This document shows, in pieces, positions 8,978-16,101 of a DNA stretch of 64,000 nt (its first letter is position 1; every line of letters begins with the position of its first letter). The translations under genes and the position numbers were made by a program. Source of the stretch: Jannaschia sp. S6380 (GTDB lineage: Bacteria; Pseudomonadota; Alphaproteobacteria; Rhodobacterales; Rhodobacteraceae). Below the pieces are notes generated by a model. The model was not told where the DNA came from. It worked only from the letters and a program-made list of their open reading frames with translations, and did not search any database. The stretch is from assembly GCF_023015695.1 (NCBI RefSeq), contig NZ_JALKAS010000002.1, positions 640,501-704,500 on the forward strand, written 5' to 3'.

Positions 8978-9451
8978 ATGTTTACCGAGAAACCCGACGA
9001 CCTTCCGTCGCGCGAGGTCGTCCTTTCGATGTCCGGCCTGGACTTTATGCAGGCCATGCTCGAGGGGACACTGCCGCACCCGCCGATCGGGCGCGTCCTG
9101 AACTATGCCGTGACCGGGGTGGAGGACGGGCGCGTCACCTTCGCCGGGACGCCGGGTTTCGATCATACGAACCCCTTGGGCACCGTGCATGGCGGATGGT
9201 ACGGGACGCTGCTCGACTCGGCGATGGCTTGCGCGGTGATGACGAAGGTGCCGAAGGGCAGCGTCTACACCACGCTCGAATACAAGGTGAACGTGGTCCG
9301 CCCCCTGCCCATCGGCACCGGGATCGAGGCCATCGGCACCGTCAGCCATGCCGGCCGCTCGACCGGTGTGGCCGAGGGAGTGATCCGCGGCGTGGCGGAT
9401 GGCAGGCTTTACGCGACCGGGTCGACGACCTGCCTGATCATGGCGGGCTAG
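8978..9451 (+). CDS. PaaI-type hotdog thioesterase
   Basis: About 157 residues. Hotdog-fold acyl-CoA thioesterase of the PaaI/YbgC-like group, with the active-site motif NPLGTVHGGWYGTLLDSAM and TLEYKVNVVRPLP. Start taken at ATG 8978, 5 bp after a GGGGG run; GTG 8972 is an in-frame alternative adding two residues. It is followed 2 bp later by a second hotdog protein, so the two probably form a unit. Acyl substrate unknown. Confidence 0.8.
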   Translation: MFTEKPDDLPSREVVLSMSGLDFMQAMLEGTLPHPPIGRVLNYAVTGVEDGRVTFAGTPGFDHTNPLGTVHGGWYGTLLDSAMACAVMTKVPKGSVYTTLEYKVNVVRPLPIGTGIEAIGTVSHAGRSTGVAEGVIRGVADGRLYATGSTTCLIMAG

Positions 9452-9453
9452 GG

Positions 9454-9864
9454 ATGCGGGACCGGATCACCGAGAGCTTCGCGCGCCAGGGCCTGATGGT
9501 CACGCTGGGGGCCACACTCGATCATATCGGCGATGGCATCGTGCGCGTGGTCGCCGACGTGCGTCCAGAAACCGCGCAGCAGCATGGCGTGGGCCATGCT
9601 GGCCTGACCTTCGCCCTGGCCGATTCCGCCGCGGGCTATGCCGCGCTCACGATCCTGTCCGAAGGGGCGGAGGTCGTGACGTCCGAATTCCGCATCTCGC
9701 TGCTGGCGCCCGCCCGCGGTCGACTGTTGGCCGAGGGGCGCGTGGTCCGGCCCGGGCGGCGCCTCGTCGCGGTCGCGGCCGATGTCTGGGGGGGAGACGA
9801 CAGGGGCGGTCGCGTCCATGTGGCCACGGCCCTCGGCACGATGGTGCCCGTCGGCGCGGGATAG
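9454..9864 (+). CDS. Second PaaI-type hotdog thioesterase
   Basis: 136 residues beginning 2 bp after the previous stop. Hotdog features: QQHGVGHAGLTFALADSAAGYAAL and SEFRISLLAPARGRLLAEG. In PaaI the catalytic region is HGG...DSA; here it is GHAG...ADSA, close to PaaI of phenylacetate catabolism. Tandem paralogues of different length suggest two acyl-CoA substrates or a hetero-oligomer; this is inference. It ends 10 bp before the convergent DsbA-like gene. Confidence 0.8.
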   Translation: MRDRITESFARQGLMVTLGATLDHIGDGIVRVVADVRPETAQQHGVGHAGLTFALADSAAGYAALTILSEGAEVVTSEFRISLLAPARGRLLAEGRVVRPGRRLVAVAADVWGGDDRGGRVHVATALGTMVPVGAG

Positions 9865-9874
9865 CGGGGTCGGA

Positions 9875-10603
9875 TCAGCCGCCTTCGCGTACGCCTTTCA
9901 CGATGTCCTGCATCTGGTCCGCGTCGATCAGGCCGGGGGCCAGCGTCTCGCCGATCACGAAGCTGGGCGTGCCGGTGAAGCCCAGCGACTGGGCCAGTTC
10001 CATCGACGTGTCGATATGGGCCTGCACCTCGGGGGCGTCCATGTCGCGGCGCAGGCGCGCGACGTCGAGCCCGACCTCCTCGGCGATCTCCAGCACCGTG
10101 GATTCATCCAGCCTGCCGCGGGCGCCCATCAGCGCCTCGTGCATCTCGGCATATCCGTCCTGTTCGCGCGCGGCCAACGCGGCGCGCGCGGCGAAGACCG
10201 ACCCTTCGCCCAGGATCGGCCATTCGCGGTAGACGACCCGCACCTGCCCATCCTCAGCCAGCAGCTTGCCGACCTCGTCGCCCGCGCGTTTGCAATAGGG
10301 GCAGTTGTAGTCGAAGAACTCGACCACGGTCACGTCGCCGTCCGGGTTGCCCACGACGGGGGCGTTCGCGTCCCGCTCCAGCAGGTCGCGGTTCTCGGTC
10401 ATGGTCGACTGCGCCTCGGCTTGGGCCCGGGCGGCGTCGCGCTCCTGCAGGATGGCGGCCGCCTCCATCACGATCTGCGGGTTCTCGAGGATGGCGTCGA
10501 GGGCGAGCTGCTTGATCTCGGCCTCGGTGAACGTCTCGGCGGGTGCTGGCAGGGCGATCAGAGCCAGCAGCGCGGCAGTGGGTAGGACGGCGATCGGGCG
10601 CAT
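9875..10603 (-). CDS. Periplasmic DsbA-family thiol oxidoreductase
   Basis: 242 residues. Signal peptide at residues 1-22 (ending PAPAE), a helical N-terminal arm typical of Com1/BdbD/ScsC-like DsbA proteins, thioredoxin fold with the active site CPYC at 101-104, and the cis-proline loop GFTGTPSFVIG. ATG 10603 follows CAGGAG. It diverges across 142 bp from the ScsB/DsbD-like gene, its likely electron partner in the periplasm. It may act as an isomerase or as a copper-stress protein of ScsC type. Confidence 0.87.
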   Translation of the reverse strand: MRPIAVLPTAALLALIALPAPAETFTEAEIKQLALDAILENPQIVMEAAAILQERDAARAQAEAQSTMTENRDLLERDANAPVVGNPDGDVTVVEFFDYNCPYCKRAGDEVGKLLAEDGQVRVVYREWPILGEGSVFAARAALAAREQDGYAEMHEALMGARGRLDESTVLEIAEEVGLDVARLRRDMDAPEVQAHIDTSMELAQSLGFTGTPSFVIGETLAPGLIDADQMQDIVKGVREGG

Positions 10604-10745
10604 CGGAAGCTCCTGTCGGGAAGGCGCGGTCGTCCGCAGGGTGCCGTGCCCGGCGGGCCGGCGCAAGCGACCGGCGCGGTCACGTTCCCGTCAGCCGGCA
10701 TGCGGGGTCTGTCGTTCGCCCTGTGACGGCGGTATCGGGGGTGCG

Positions 10746-12752
10746 ATGTTGCGGATCCTCGCCTGTCTTGCCGCCTTGATGGCCGCGCCCGTCTGGGGTG
10801 CGACGTCCGACCCGGTGTCGGGCAATGCCGTGACCGCGCGCCTTCTGACCGTTGAGAACGGGATCGGGTCAGGGCGGGGCACGGTGTCCGCCGGGCTGCA
10901 GCTCGACATGGAAGACGGCTGGAAGACCTATTGGCGGTCTCCCGGCGAGGTCGGCCTTCCGCCGGCGCTTTCCTGGGACGGGTCCGAGAACGTCGCCTCG
11001 GTTGATATGGCCTATCCCGCGCCCGAACGGTTCGAGGCGTTCGAGATCCAGAACTTCGGCTATGCCGACCGGGTCGTGCATCCGCTGACCGTGGTGCTGG
11101 AACGTCCGGGCGAGCCGGCGCGTCTGGCGCTGACGGCGGATCTCCTCGTCTGCGCCGAAATCTGCGTGCCCGAGACGTTGTTGCTGACCCTCGACCTGCC
11201 CGCCGGAGGCGGCATCGACGCGGCCTCGGCGGCGCTGCTGTCCGACTGGATCGCGCGCGTGCCGGGAACGGGGGACGAGGCGGGGATGACCCTTGGGCAG
11301 GTCCACCTGGACGAGGCCGCCTTGACCCTGACGGCACGTTCGGACACGCCCTTCGCCCAGCCCGACCTGTTCCCCGAACAGGGTGGCTTCGCCGCCTTCG
11401 ACGCGCCCGAGATCGTACTGTCCGATGGTGGCCGCGGCCTGTGGGCCCGGCTGCCGGTCCTTTCGGGCGGCGAGGGTCCGCTCGACGTCACGCTGGTCGA
11501 CGGCGACCGTGCCGCCACGATGACCGCCACGCTCGCGGATGCCCCGCCGCCCCGGCCCGCACCTGGCGATGCGATCTGGGGCATGCTGCTGGTGGCGCTT
11601 CTGGGCGGCCTGATCCTGAACGTCATGCCCTGCGTCCTGCCGGTCCTGTCGATCAAGCTCGCCTCGGCCTTGCAGGCCCGCGACAAGTCCCCCGCCCGCA
11701 TCCGCACGGGTTTCCTGGCGTCGGCGGCGGGGGTCCTGGCCTTCTTCGCCGCGCTCGCCGGCGTCGTGATCGCCTTGCGCACCGCCGGCGTGGCCGTCGG
11801 CTGGGGCGTGCAATTCCAGAATCCCGCCTTTCTTGCACTGATGATCGGACTGATGGTCCTGTTCGCGGCCAACATGCTGGGTTTCTTCGCGTTCGACCTG
11901 GGGCAGGGCGCCATGACCGGCATGGCGCGCACCGAAGCGCGGGGCGGCTGGGGCGGCGACTTCGCCACCGGGGCCTTCGCCGCCGTCATGGCCACCCCCT
12001 GTTCGGCGCCGTTCATCGGAACCGCCGTGACCTACGCGCTGACCCACGGGCCGGTCGAGGTCGCCGCGATCTTCGGCGCAATGGGGCTTGGCCTGGCGCT
12101 TCCCTACCTTGCGGTCGCCGCGCGCCCCGGTCTGGTCCGGCGCCTGCCGCGGCCGGGTCGGTGGATGAAGATCGTCCAGACGGTGCTGGGCGGCCTCCTG
12201 CTGCTAACGGCGATCTGGCTGGTGACGGTGCTTGCGACGACGGCCGGTGCACGGACGGCGCTGATTGTCGCTGGACTTGCAGTGGCGCTTCTGACCGGAC
12301 TGGCCTGGCGGCGGCGGGCGCCGCTGGTGGGCGGCGCGGGGCTGGCCGCGATGCTGGCCGCCGCATTGCTGCTGCCGGCCGCGCCGGTCGCGGCCACCGC
12401 CGATGCCGGATGGGACGTCTTCGACCGGGCCCGCATCGCCCCCGAGGTGGCCGGGGGGCGCGTCGTCTTCGTCGATGTGACCGCCGATTGGTGCCTGACC
12501 TGCAAGGCGAACAAGCGCCTCGTGCTGCAGGACGTCGATGTCGCCGCCGCCCTGACCGGGACCGTCGCGTTGCAGGCCGATTGGACCCGGCCCGATGCGG
12601 ACATTACCGACTACCTGCGCGCGAACGGCCGCTTCGGCATTCCGTTCAACGCGGTCTATGGCCCCGGCGTACCGGAGGGCATCGTCCTACCGGAGCTTCT
12701 GACCGAGGCGGCGGTGTTGGACGCCATCAAGCGCGCGGGCGCACCCGGCTGA
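10746..12752 (+). CDS. scsB: ScsB/DsbD-family thiol:disulfide transporter
   Basis: 668 residues. Signal peptide; periplasmic N-domain with the redox pair C136/C140 (VCAEICVP); eight-helix membrane domain with the cysteine motifs NVMPCVLPVLSIK and ATPCSAPFIGTA; C-terminal thioredoxin domain with DWCLTCKANKR near residue 580. It carries electrons from cytoplasmic thioredoxin across the membrane to periplasmic acceptors. The domain order and the MPCVLP form fit ScsB better than classical DsbD. It pairs by position with the divergent DsbA-like protein. The start ATG 10746 opens directly on the signal peptide. The 3' end overlaps the convergent cyclotransferase gene by 26 bp. Confidence 0.88.
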   Translation: MLRILACLAALMAAPVWGATSDPVSGNAVTARLLTVENGIGSGRGTVSAGLQLDMEDGWKTYWRSPGEVGLPPALSWDGSENVASVDMAYPAPERFEAFEIQNFGYADRVVHPLTVVLERPGEPARLALTADLLVCAEICVPETLLLTLDLPAGGGIDAASAALLSDWIARVPGTGDEAGMTLGQVHLDEAALTLTARSDTPFAQPDLFPEQGGFAAFDAPEIVLSDGGRGLWARLPVLSGGEGPLDVTLVDGDRAATMTATLADAPPPRPAPGDAIWGMLLVALLGGLILNVMPCVLPVLSIKLASALQARDKSPARIRTGFLASAAGVLAFFAALAGVVIALRTAGVAVGWGVQFQNPAFLALMIGLMVLFAANMLGFFAFDLGQGAMTGMARTEARGGWGGDFATGAFAAVMATPCSAPFIGTAVTYALTHGPVEVAAIFGAMGLGLALPYLAVAARPGLVRRLPRPGRWMKIVQTVLGGLLLLTAIWLVTVLATTAGARTALIVAGLAVALLTGLAWRRRAPLVGGAGLAAMLAAALLLPAAPVAATADAGWDVFDRARIAPEVAGGRVVFVDVTADWCLTCKANKRLVLQDVDVAAALTGTVALQADWTRPDADITDYLRANGRFGIPFNAVYGPGVPEGIVLPELLTEAAVLDAIKRAGAPG

Positions 12753-13251
12753 GCCAATCGTCGACGAGCGCCGTCTCCGCCGCCGTCAGGGTCTGCGCGC
12801 GCGGATAGGCGGGGTCGTCCCGGTCGTCGCGGATCGGCGCGTTCCAGCCATCGGTCGTCTCGAAGAACCGCGCGACGCCATCCGTGCCGAACTCCGCCAG
12901 ATAGCCCTGCACCACCACGTCGAGATAACTCAGCAGGATCGGATGCGCGTCCGTCGCAGGGCCATGATGCCCGTCGGGGATGTGATAGACCTGCGCGCCA
13001 TCCGGCAGCGCCGCGCGGATATAGGCCGCCTCGCGCAGGTCGAGCGCGGCCCAGTCCCCGCCCGGCACCTCCGCCGTTAGCCCGTCGATCCGGGCCCCGG
13101 CATCCGGCACCGCCGTCAGGAACGCGACGGGGCGCAGGGGCGTGTGTCGCCAGGCCCGCCGCCATCCGGTCACGGTGATCCGTTCGGCGCCGGGATAGGC
13201 ATGCGTCCGGCGGTTCACGAGGCTGCCATACCCGAAGAAGCGCGGAATCAT
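12727..13251 (-). CDS. Gamma-glutamylcyclotransferase family protein
   Basis: 174 residues. GGCT-fold enzyme with the N-terminal substrate loop FGYGSLVN and the conserved acidic region DLREAAY. The family makes 5-oxoproline from gamma-glutamyl compounds, including glutathione (ChaC) or gamma-glutamyl amino acids. The ATG overlaps the ArsR stop as ATGA, so it is translationally coupled to a metal-type repressor, which suggests a thiol or metalloid stress context. Substrate unproven. Confidence 0.78.
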   Translation of the reverse strand: MIPRFFGYGSLVNRRTHAYPGAERITVTGWRRAWRHTPLRPVAFLTAVPDAGARIDGLTAEVPGGDWAALDLREAAYIRAALPDGAQVYHIPDGHHGPATDAHPILLSYLDVVVQGYLAEFGTDGVARFFETTDGWNAPIRDDRDDPAYPRAQTLTAAETALVDDWLSRVRPRA

Positions 13252-13562
13252 CCGCAGCACCCCCGCAGCGAGGCATCCCCGGCGCAGCAATCCTCGACCA
13301 GGAAACGCAGCAATTCGCCCAAGGCGTCGAAGCGGACGGTATAGATGATCCGCCGCGCCTCGCGCCGCGACGCCACCAGGTCGGCACGGGCCAGCGCGGT
13401 CAGGTGGAACGACGCGCGCGACGGCGATGCCCCGACCGCGCGTGCGATGTCGCCGGCCCCCATCCCCTTCGGACCGGCCCGCACCAGGATGCGCAGAATC
13501 GACAGGCGCGAGGAATCGGACAGCGCCGAAAAGCGGTCGACAGCTTGCGTTTCCGTAATCAT
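13248..13562 (-). CDS. ArsR-family repressor with C-terminal cysteines
   Basis: 104 residues, full length for ArsR/SmtB. Winged-helix region with SRLSILRILV, a recognition helix around SRASFHLTALARADLV, and the wing RREARRIIYTV. The C-terminus carries two cysteine pairs (EDCCAGD and RGCCG), a plausible metal or As(III) site, although the alpha-3 ELCVCDL motif of classical ArsR is absent. A dyad over its own start codon points to autorepression and control of the divergent DUF6428 gene. First gene of a two-gene unit with the cyclotransferase. Confidence 0.87.
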   Translation of the reverse strand: MITETQAVDRFSALSDSSRLSILRILVRAGPKGMGAGDIARAVGASPSRASFHLTALARADLVASRREARRIIYTVRFDALGELLRFLVEDCCAGDASLRGCCG

Positions 13563-13586
13563 TCAACCATCGTTGAAATATTGAAT
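13561..13586. promoter_or_regulatory. ArsR-type operator in the divergent promoter
   Basis: TTCAAC-N4-GTTGAA is a perfect dyad at 13562-13577, followed by ATTGAAT at 13580-13586, which forms a second spaced dyad with the left ATTCAA. It overlaps the arsR ATG (13562) and lies 23-48 bp before the DUF6428 start. ATTCAA...TTGAAT-like dyads are common ArsR/SmtB sites, so binding would repress both directions. Confidence 0.55.
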
Positions 13587-13608
13587 CATCATTCGCCGAG
13601 GTTTCCCC

Positions 13609-14013
13609 ATGTCTAACACGCTGTCCACCCTTCTGACCGATCTGGATGGGTTGCCCCCCGATGCGCTGCTGACCTTCGCCGGGCCCGCCGGCGCCACGCG
13701 GGGTGCGTGGCATGTCACGCGGCTGACCCATGCGACCCTGGCGCATATCGACTGCGACGGCCGAACCAGCGACGGCCACGCCACCGTGCTGGAGCTTCTG
13801 GACCTCGGCATCGGCAAGCCGATGTCGGTGGCCCGGTTCCGCGAGATCGCCCTGAAATCCGGGGCGCGCGTGCCCGACCTGGCCGATGCGCCGCTGCGCA
13901 TCCTGCTGAATGCGACGCAACATGTCGTCGAGGGGGTCGGGCCGGGTGCCGTGGTGACCCTTCGCCCCGACAGCGCGCGATGCCGTCCCGCGGGCCAGTG
14001 CTGCCCGGCTTGA
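13609..14013 (+). CDS. DUF6428 family protein
   Basis: 134 residues, soluble, no signal peptide. I recognise it as the DUF6428 type often found beside an ArsR regulator in Rhodobacteraceae; no biochemical role is known to me. The C-terminus ends SARCRPAGQCCPA, a cysteine cluster resembling that of the neighbouring ArsR protein, which suggests metal or metalloid binding. Divergent from arsR over a shared operator, so probably derepressed by the ArsR ligand. Confidence 0.7.
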   Translation: MSNTLSTLLTDLDGLPPDALLTFAGPAGATRGAWHVTRLTHATLAHIDCDGRTSDGHATVLELLDLGIGKPMSVARFREIALKSGARVPDLADAPLRILLNATQHVVEGVGPGAVVTLRPDSARCRPAGQCCPA

Positions 14014-14057
14014 TCCGTCTTGATCGGCGGGGGCAATTCCCGTATCGCGAAAGGCGC

Positions 14058-14215
14058 GCGACACGGGAGACTCTGCTATCCGCAGGGCCGAAGGAGCAAC
14101 CGCCCCGGTAAACTCTCAGGCAAAACGGACCTTGCCGCGCCACGACACTCTGGAGAGAGGCCCGGACGGGTCCGCCGAAGGGATAGCGATCTCAGGCGAA
14201 CGGGACAGAGGGGGC
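14058..14215 (+). ncRNA. Tandem glycine riboswitch
   Basis: Two glycine aptamers in series ahead of gcvT. The first (about 14063-14140) has the conserved core GCCGAAGGAGCAA and CTCTCAGGCAAAA; the second (about 14145-14215) has GGAGAGAGGCCC, GCCGAAGGGATAGCGA and TCTCAGGCGAA. Both parts of the known consensus are visible in each copy. Glycine binding normally switches on gcv genes; the expression platform would lie in 14215-14251, just before the gcvT ribosome site GAGGAGG. Confidence 0.93.
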
Positions 14216-14251
14216 ATCGAAACGCGGGCCACACTGCCCCGAGGAGGTGCC

Positions 14252-15373
14252 ATGACCGACGATGCGTCCGACCCGATCCCCCTGCCGCTTGCGGCGCTTC
14301 ACGCCGAACTCGGCGGCAAGATGGTGCCCTTCGCCGGCTATGCGATGCCGGTCCAGTACCCTGCCGGCGTCATGGCCGAACACCTGCACACCCGCACCAA
14401 GGCCGGCCTTTTCGACGTCTCGCATATGGGGCAGGTGATCTTGCGCGGTCCGGACGCCGCCGCCGCGCTCGAATCGCTGATCCCCATGAACGTCGTAAGC
14501 CTGGCCGAGGGGCGGCAGCGCTACGGTCTTCTGACGCTGCCGGATGGCGGCGTGGCCGACGATCTGATGTTCGCCAATCGCGGCGATCACCTGTTTCTGG
14601 TCGTGAACGGTGCGATGAAGCATCTCGACATGGAGATCCTAGAGGCCGGTCTGCCGGACCACGATGTCACGCTGCTGGACGACCGCGCGCTGCTGGCGCT
14701 GCAGGGGCCGTCGGCCGAGACCGTGCTGGAAGCCCTCGTGCCCGGCGTGGCCGCGATGCGTTTCATGGATGTCGCCACCCATGACTGGCAGGGCGCCGCG
14801 CTTTGGATCAGCCGGTCGGGCTACACCGGCGAGGACGGGTTCGAGATAAGCGTTCCCGTGGGTCACGCCGACGCCTTCGCCCGGGCGCTTCTGGCGTCGG
14901 ACGCGGTCATGCCCATCGGCCTCGGCGCGCGGGACAGCCTTCGGCTGGAAGCGGGGATGCCACTCTACGGGCAGGACCTGACGGCCGAGATCACGCCGGT
15001 GGAGGCCGACCTCGCCTGGGCCATCCAGAAGGTCCGCCGGACCGGTGGCGACCGCGCGGGCGGCTTCCCCGGCGCCGCGCGCGTCCTTGAACAGCTCGAC
15101 CACGGCGCCGACCGCCGCCGGACCGGCCTTTTGCCGCAGGGCCGCGCGCCAATGCGGATGGGCGTCATGCTCTATGAGGCCGAAGACGCGACCGCCCCTG
15201 TGGGCACGGTAACATCGGGCGGCTTCGGCCCTTCGGTGGGCGCGCCCGTGGCCATGGGCTACGTTCCTGTTGGCATCGCCGCCGGCACCACGCTTTATGG
15301 GGACGTGCGCGGCAAGCGGCTGCCGGTGACGGTGGCCGATCTTCCCTTTCACCAGCCCCGCTACAAACGCTGA
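14252..15373 (+). CDS. gcvT: Aminomethyltransferase, glycine cleavage T protein
   Basis: 373 residues. Transfers the methylene group from aminomethyl-lipoyl GcvH to tetrahydrofolate and releases ammonia. Family landmarks: PFAGYAMPVQY near the N-terminus, GLFDVSHMGQ, ALQGP, the folate-contact region SRSGYTGEDGFEI and GLGARDSLRLEAGMPLYG. Start follows GAGGAGG by 7 bp and lies directly behind the glycine riboswitch. First gene of gcvTHP; gcvH follows after 15 bp. Confidence 0.96.
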   Translation: MTDDASDPIPLPLAALHAELGGKMVPFAGYAMPVQYPAGVMAEHLHTRTKAGLFDVSHMGQVILRGPDAAAALESLIPMNVVSLAEGRQRYGLLTLPDGGVADDLMFANRGDHLFLVVNGAMKHLDMEILEAGLPDHDVTLLDDRALLALQGPSAETVLEALVPGVAAMRFMDVATHDWQGAALWISRSGYTGEDGFEISVPVGHADAFARALLASDAVMPIGLGARDSLRLEAGMPLYGQDLTAEITPVEADLAWAIQKVRRTGGDRAGGFPGAARVLEQLDHGADRRRTGLLPQGRAPMRMGVMLYEAEDATAPVGTVTSGGFGPSVGAPVAMGYVPVGIAAGTTLYGDVRGKRLPVTVADLPFHQPRYKR

Positions 15374-15388
15374 AACCAGAGGCCCAGC

Positions 15389-15745
15389 ATGAAATACACC
15401 GAAGAACACGAATGGCTCGACGACAATGACGGCGTCATCACCGTCGGCATCACCGAACACGCCGCGACCCAGCTGGGCGACGTCGTCTTCGTGGAGCTGC
15501 CCGAGGTCGGCCAGACCGTCACCAAGGGCGAGGAGATCGTCGTCATCGAAAGCGTGAAGGCCGCGTCCGATATCCTGGCCCCGCTGGACGGCGAGATCAC
15601 CGAGATAAACGACAAGCTGGCCGACAATCCCGGTCTCGTGAACGAGGATGCCGAGGCGGCCTGGTTCTTCCGAATGACGACCACCACCCGCGAGGAGATG
15701 GACGGCATGATGGATGAGGATGCCTACAAGGAATTCGTGGATTAG
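15389..15745 (+). CDS. gcvH: Glycine cleavage H protein
   Basis: 118 residues. Lipoyl carrier shuttling the aminomethyl group between GcvP, GcvT and lipoamide dehydrogenase. The lipoylated lysine is K57 in ESVKAASD. Followed by a small hairpin (15747-15762, CCGCGC-GAAG-GCGCGG) and a duplicated leader before gcvP, so the distance to gcvP (300 bp) is longer than expected for this operon. Confidence 0.96.
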   Translation: MKYTEEHEWLDDNDGVITVGITEHAATQLGDVVFVELPEVGQTVTKGEEIVVIESVKAASDILAPLDGEITEINDKLADNPGLVNEDAEAAWFFRMTTTTREEMDGMMDEDAYKEFVD

Positions 15746-15769
15746 GCCGCGCGAAGGCGCGGACCGGTC

Positions 15770-15921
15770 CGGCGGCAAGGTGATGCCCGCGCGGGCGTCA
15801 CGGCTGCACCCCAGACCGCGAAGCGCCACCACGTCCGCGTCCCCGCCAAACATCGGAGCGACCCCATGCCCCTGACCGATTACGACACCTACGATTTCGC
15901 CCATCGCCGCCATATCGGCCC
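15770..15921 (+). repeat. Direct repeat copy 1: duplicated gcvP leader and start
   Basis: 152 bp matching 15950-16101 at a constant offset of 180 bp, with three mismatches (15792, 15805, 15829), all upstream of the ATG. It carries about 96 bp of leader, a GGAGCG ribosome site, an ATG at 15866 and the first codons of gcvP. The leader contains a stem GTGATGCCCG/CGGGCGTCAC. Confidence 0.95.
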
Positions 15922-15943
15922 CGTGCTTTCACCGTGCAGGTGA
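15866..15943 (+). pseudogene. Truncated duplicate of the gcvP N-terminus
   Basis: An open frame of 25 codons identical to gcvP for its first 18-19 residues ([19 protein letters not shown]), then VLSPCR and a TGA inside the intervening hairpin. Its ribosome site is identical to that of the true gcvP, so it could be translated as a leader peptide ending 102 bp before the gcvP ATG. Most simply a duplication remnant; a regulatory role is possible but unproven. Confidence 0.75.
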
Positions 15944-15947
15944 AAGC
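15925..15947. repeat. Perfect hairpin between the two gcvP-leader copies
   Basis: Arms GCTTTCACC and GGTGAAAGC, 9 bp each and perfectly complementary, around a GTGCA loop. It makes up most of the 28-bp unique spacer between the two direct repeats and supplies the stop codon of the truncated copy. No T-run follows, so it is not a typical terminator. Confidence 0.8.
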
Positions 15948-15949
15948 GA

Positions 15950-16101
15950 CGGCGGCAAGGTGATGCCCGCGAGGGCGTCACGGCCGCACCCCAGACCGCG
16001 AAGCGCCAACACGTCCGCGTCCCCGCCAAACATCGGAGCGACCCCATGCCCCTGACCGATTACGACACCTACGATTTCGCCCATCGCCGCCATATCGGCC
16101 C
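15950..16101 (+). repeat. Direct repeat copy 2: functional gcvP leader and start
   Basis: Second copy of the 152-bp repeat, containing the start of the intact gcvP at 16046. In this copy the leader stem (15960-15981) closes on a GCGA tetraloop because base 15972 is A where copy 1 has C; the change keeps the stem. The 56 coding-side bases are identical to copy 1. Confidence 0.95.
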
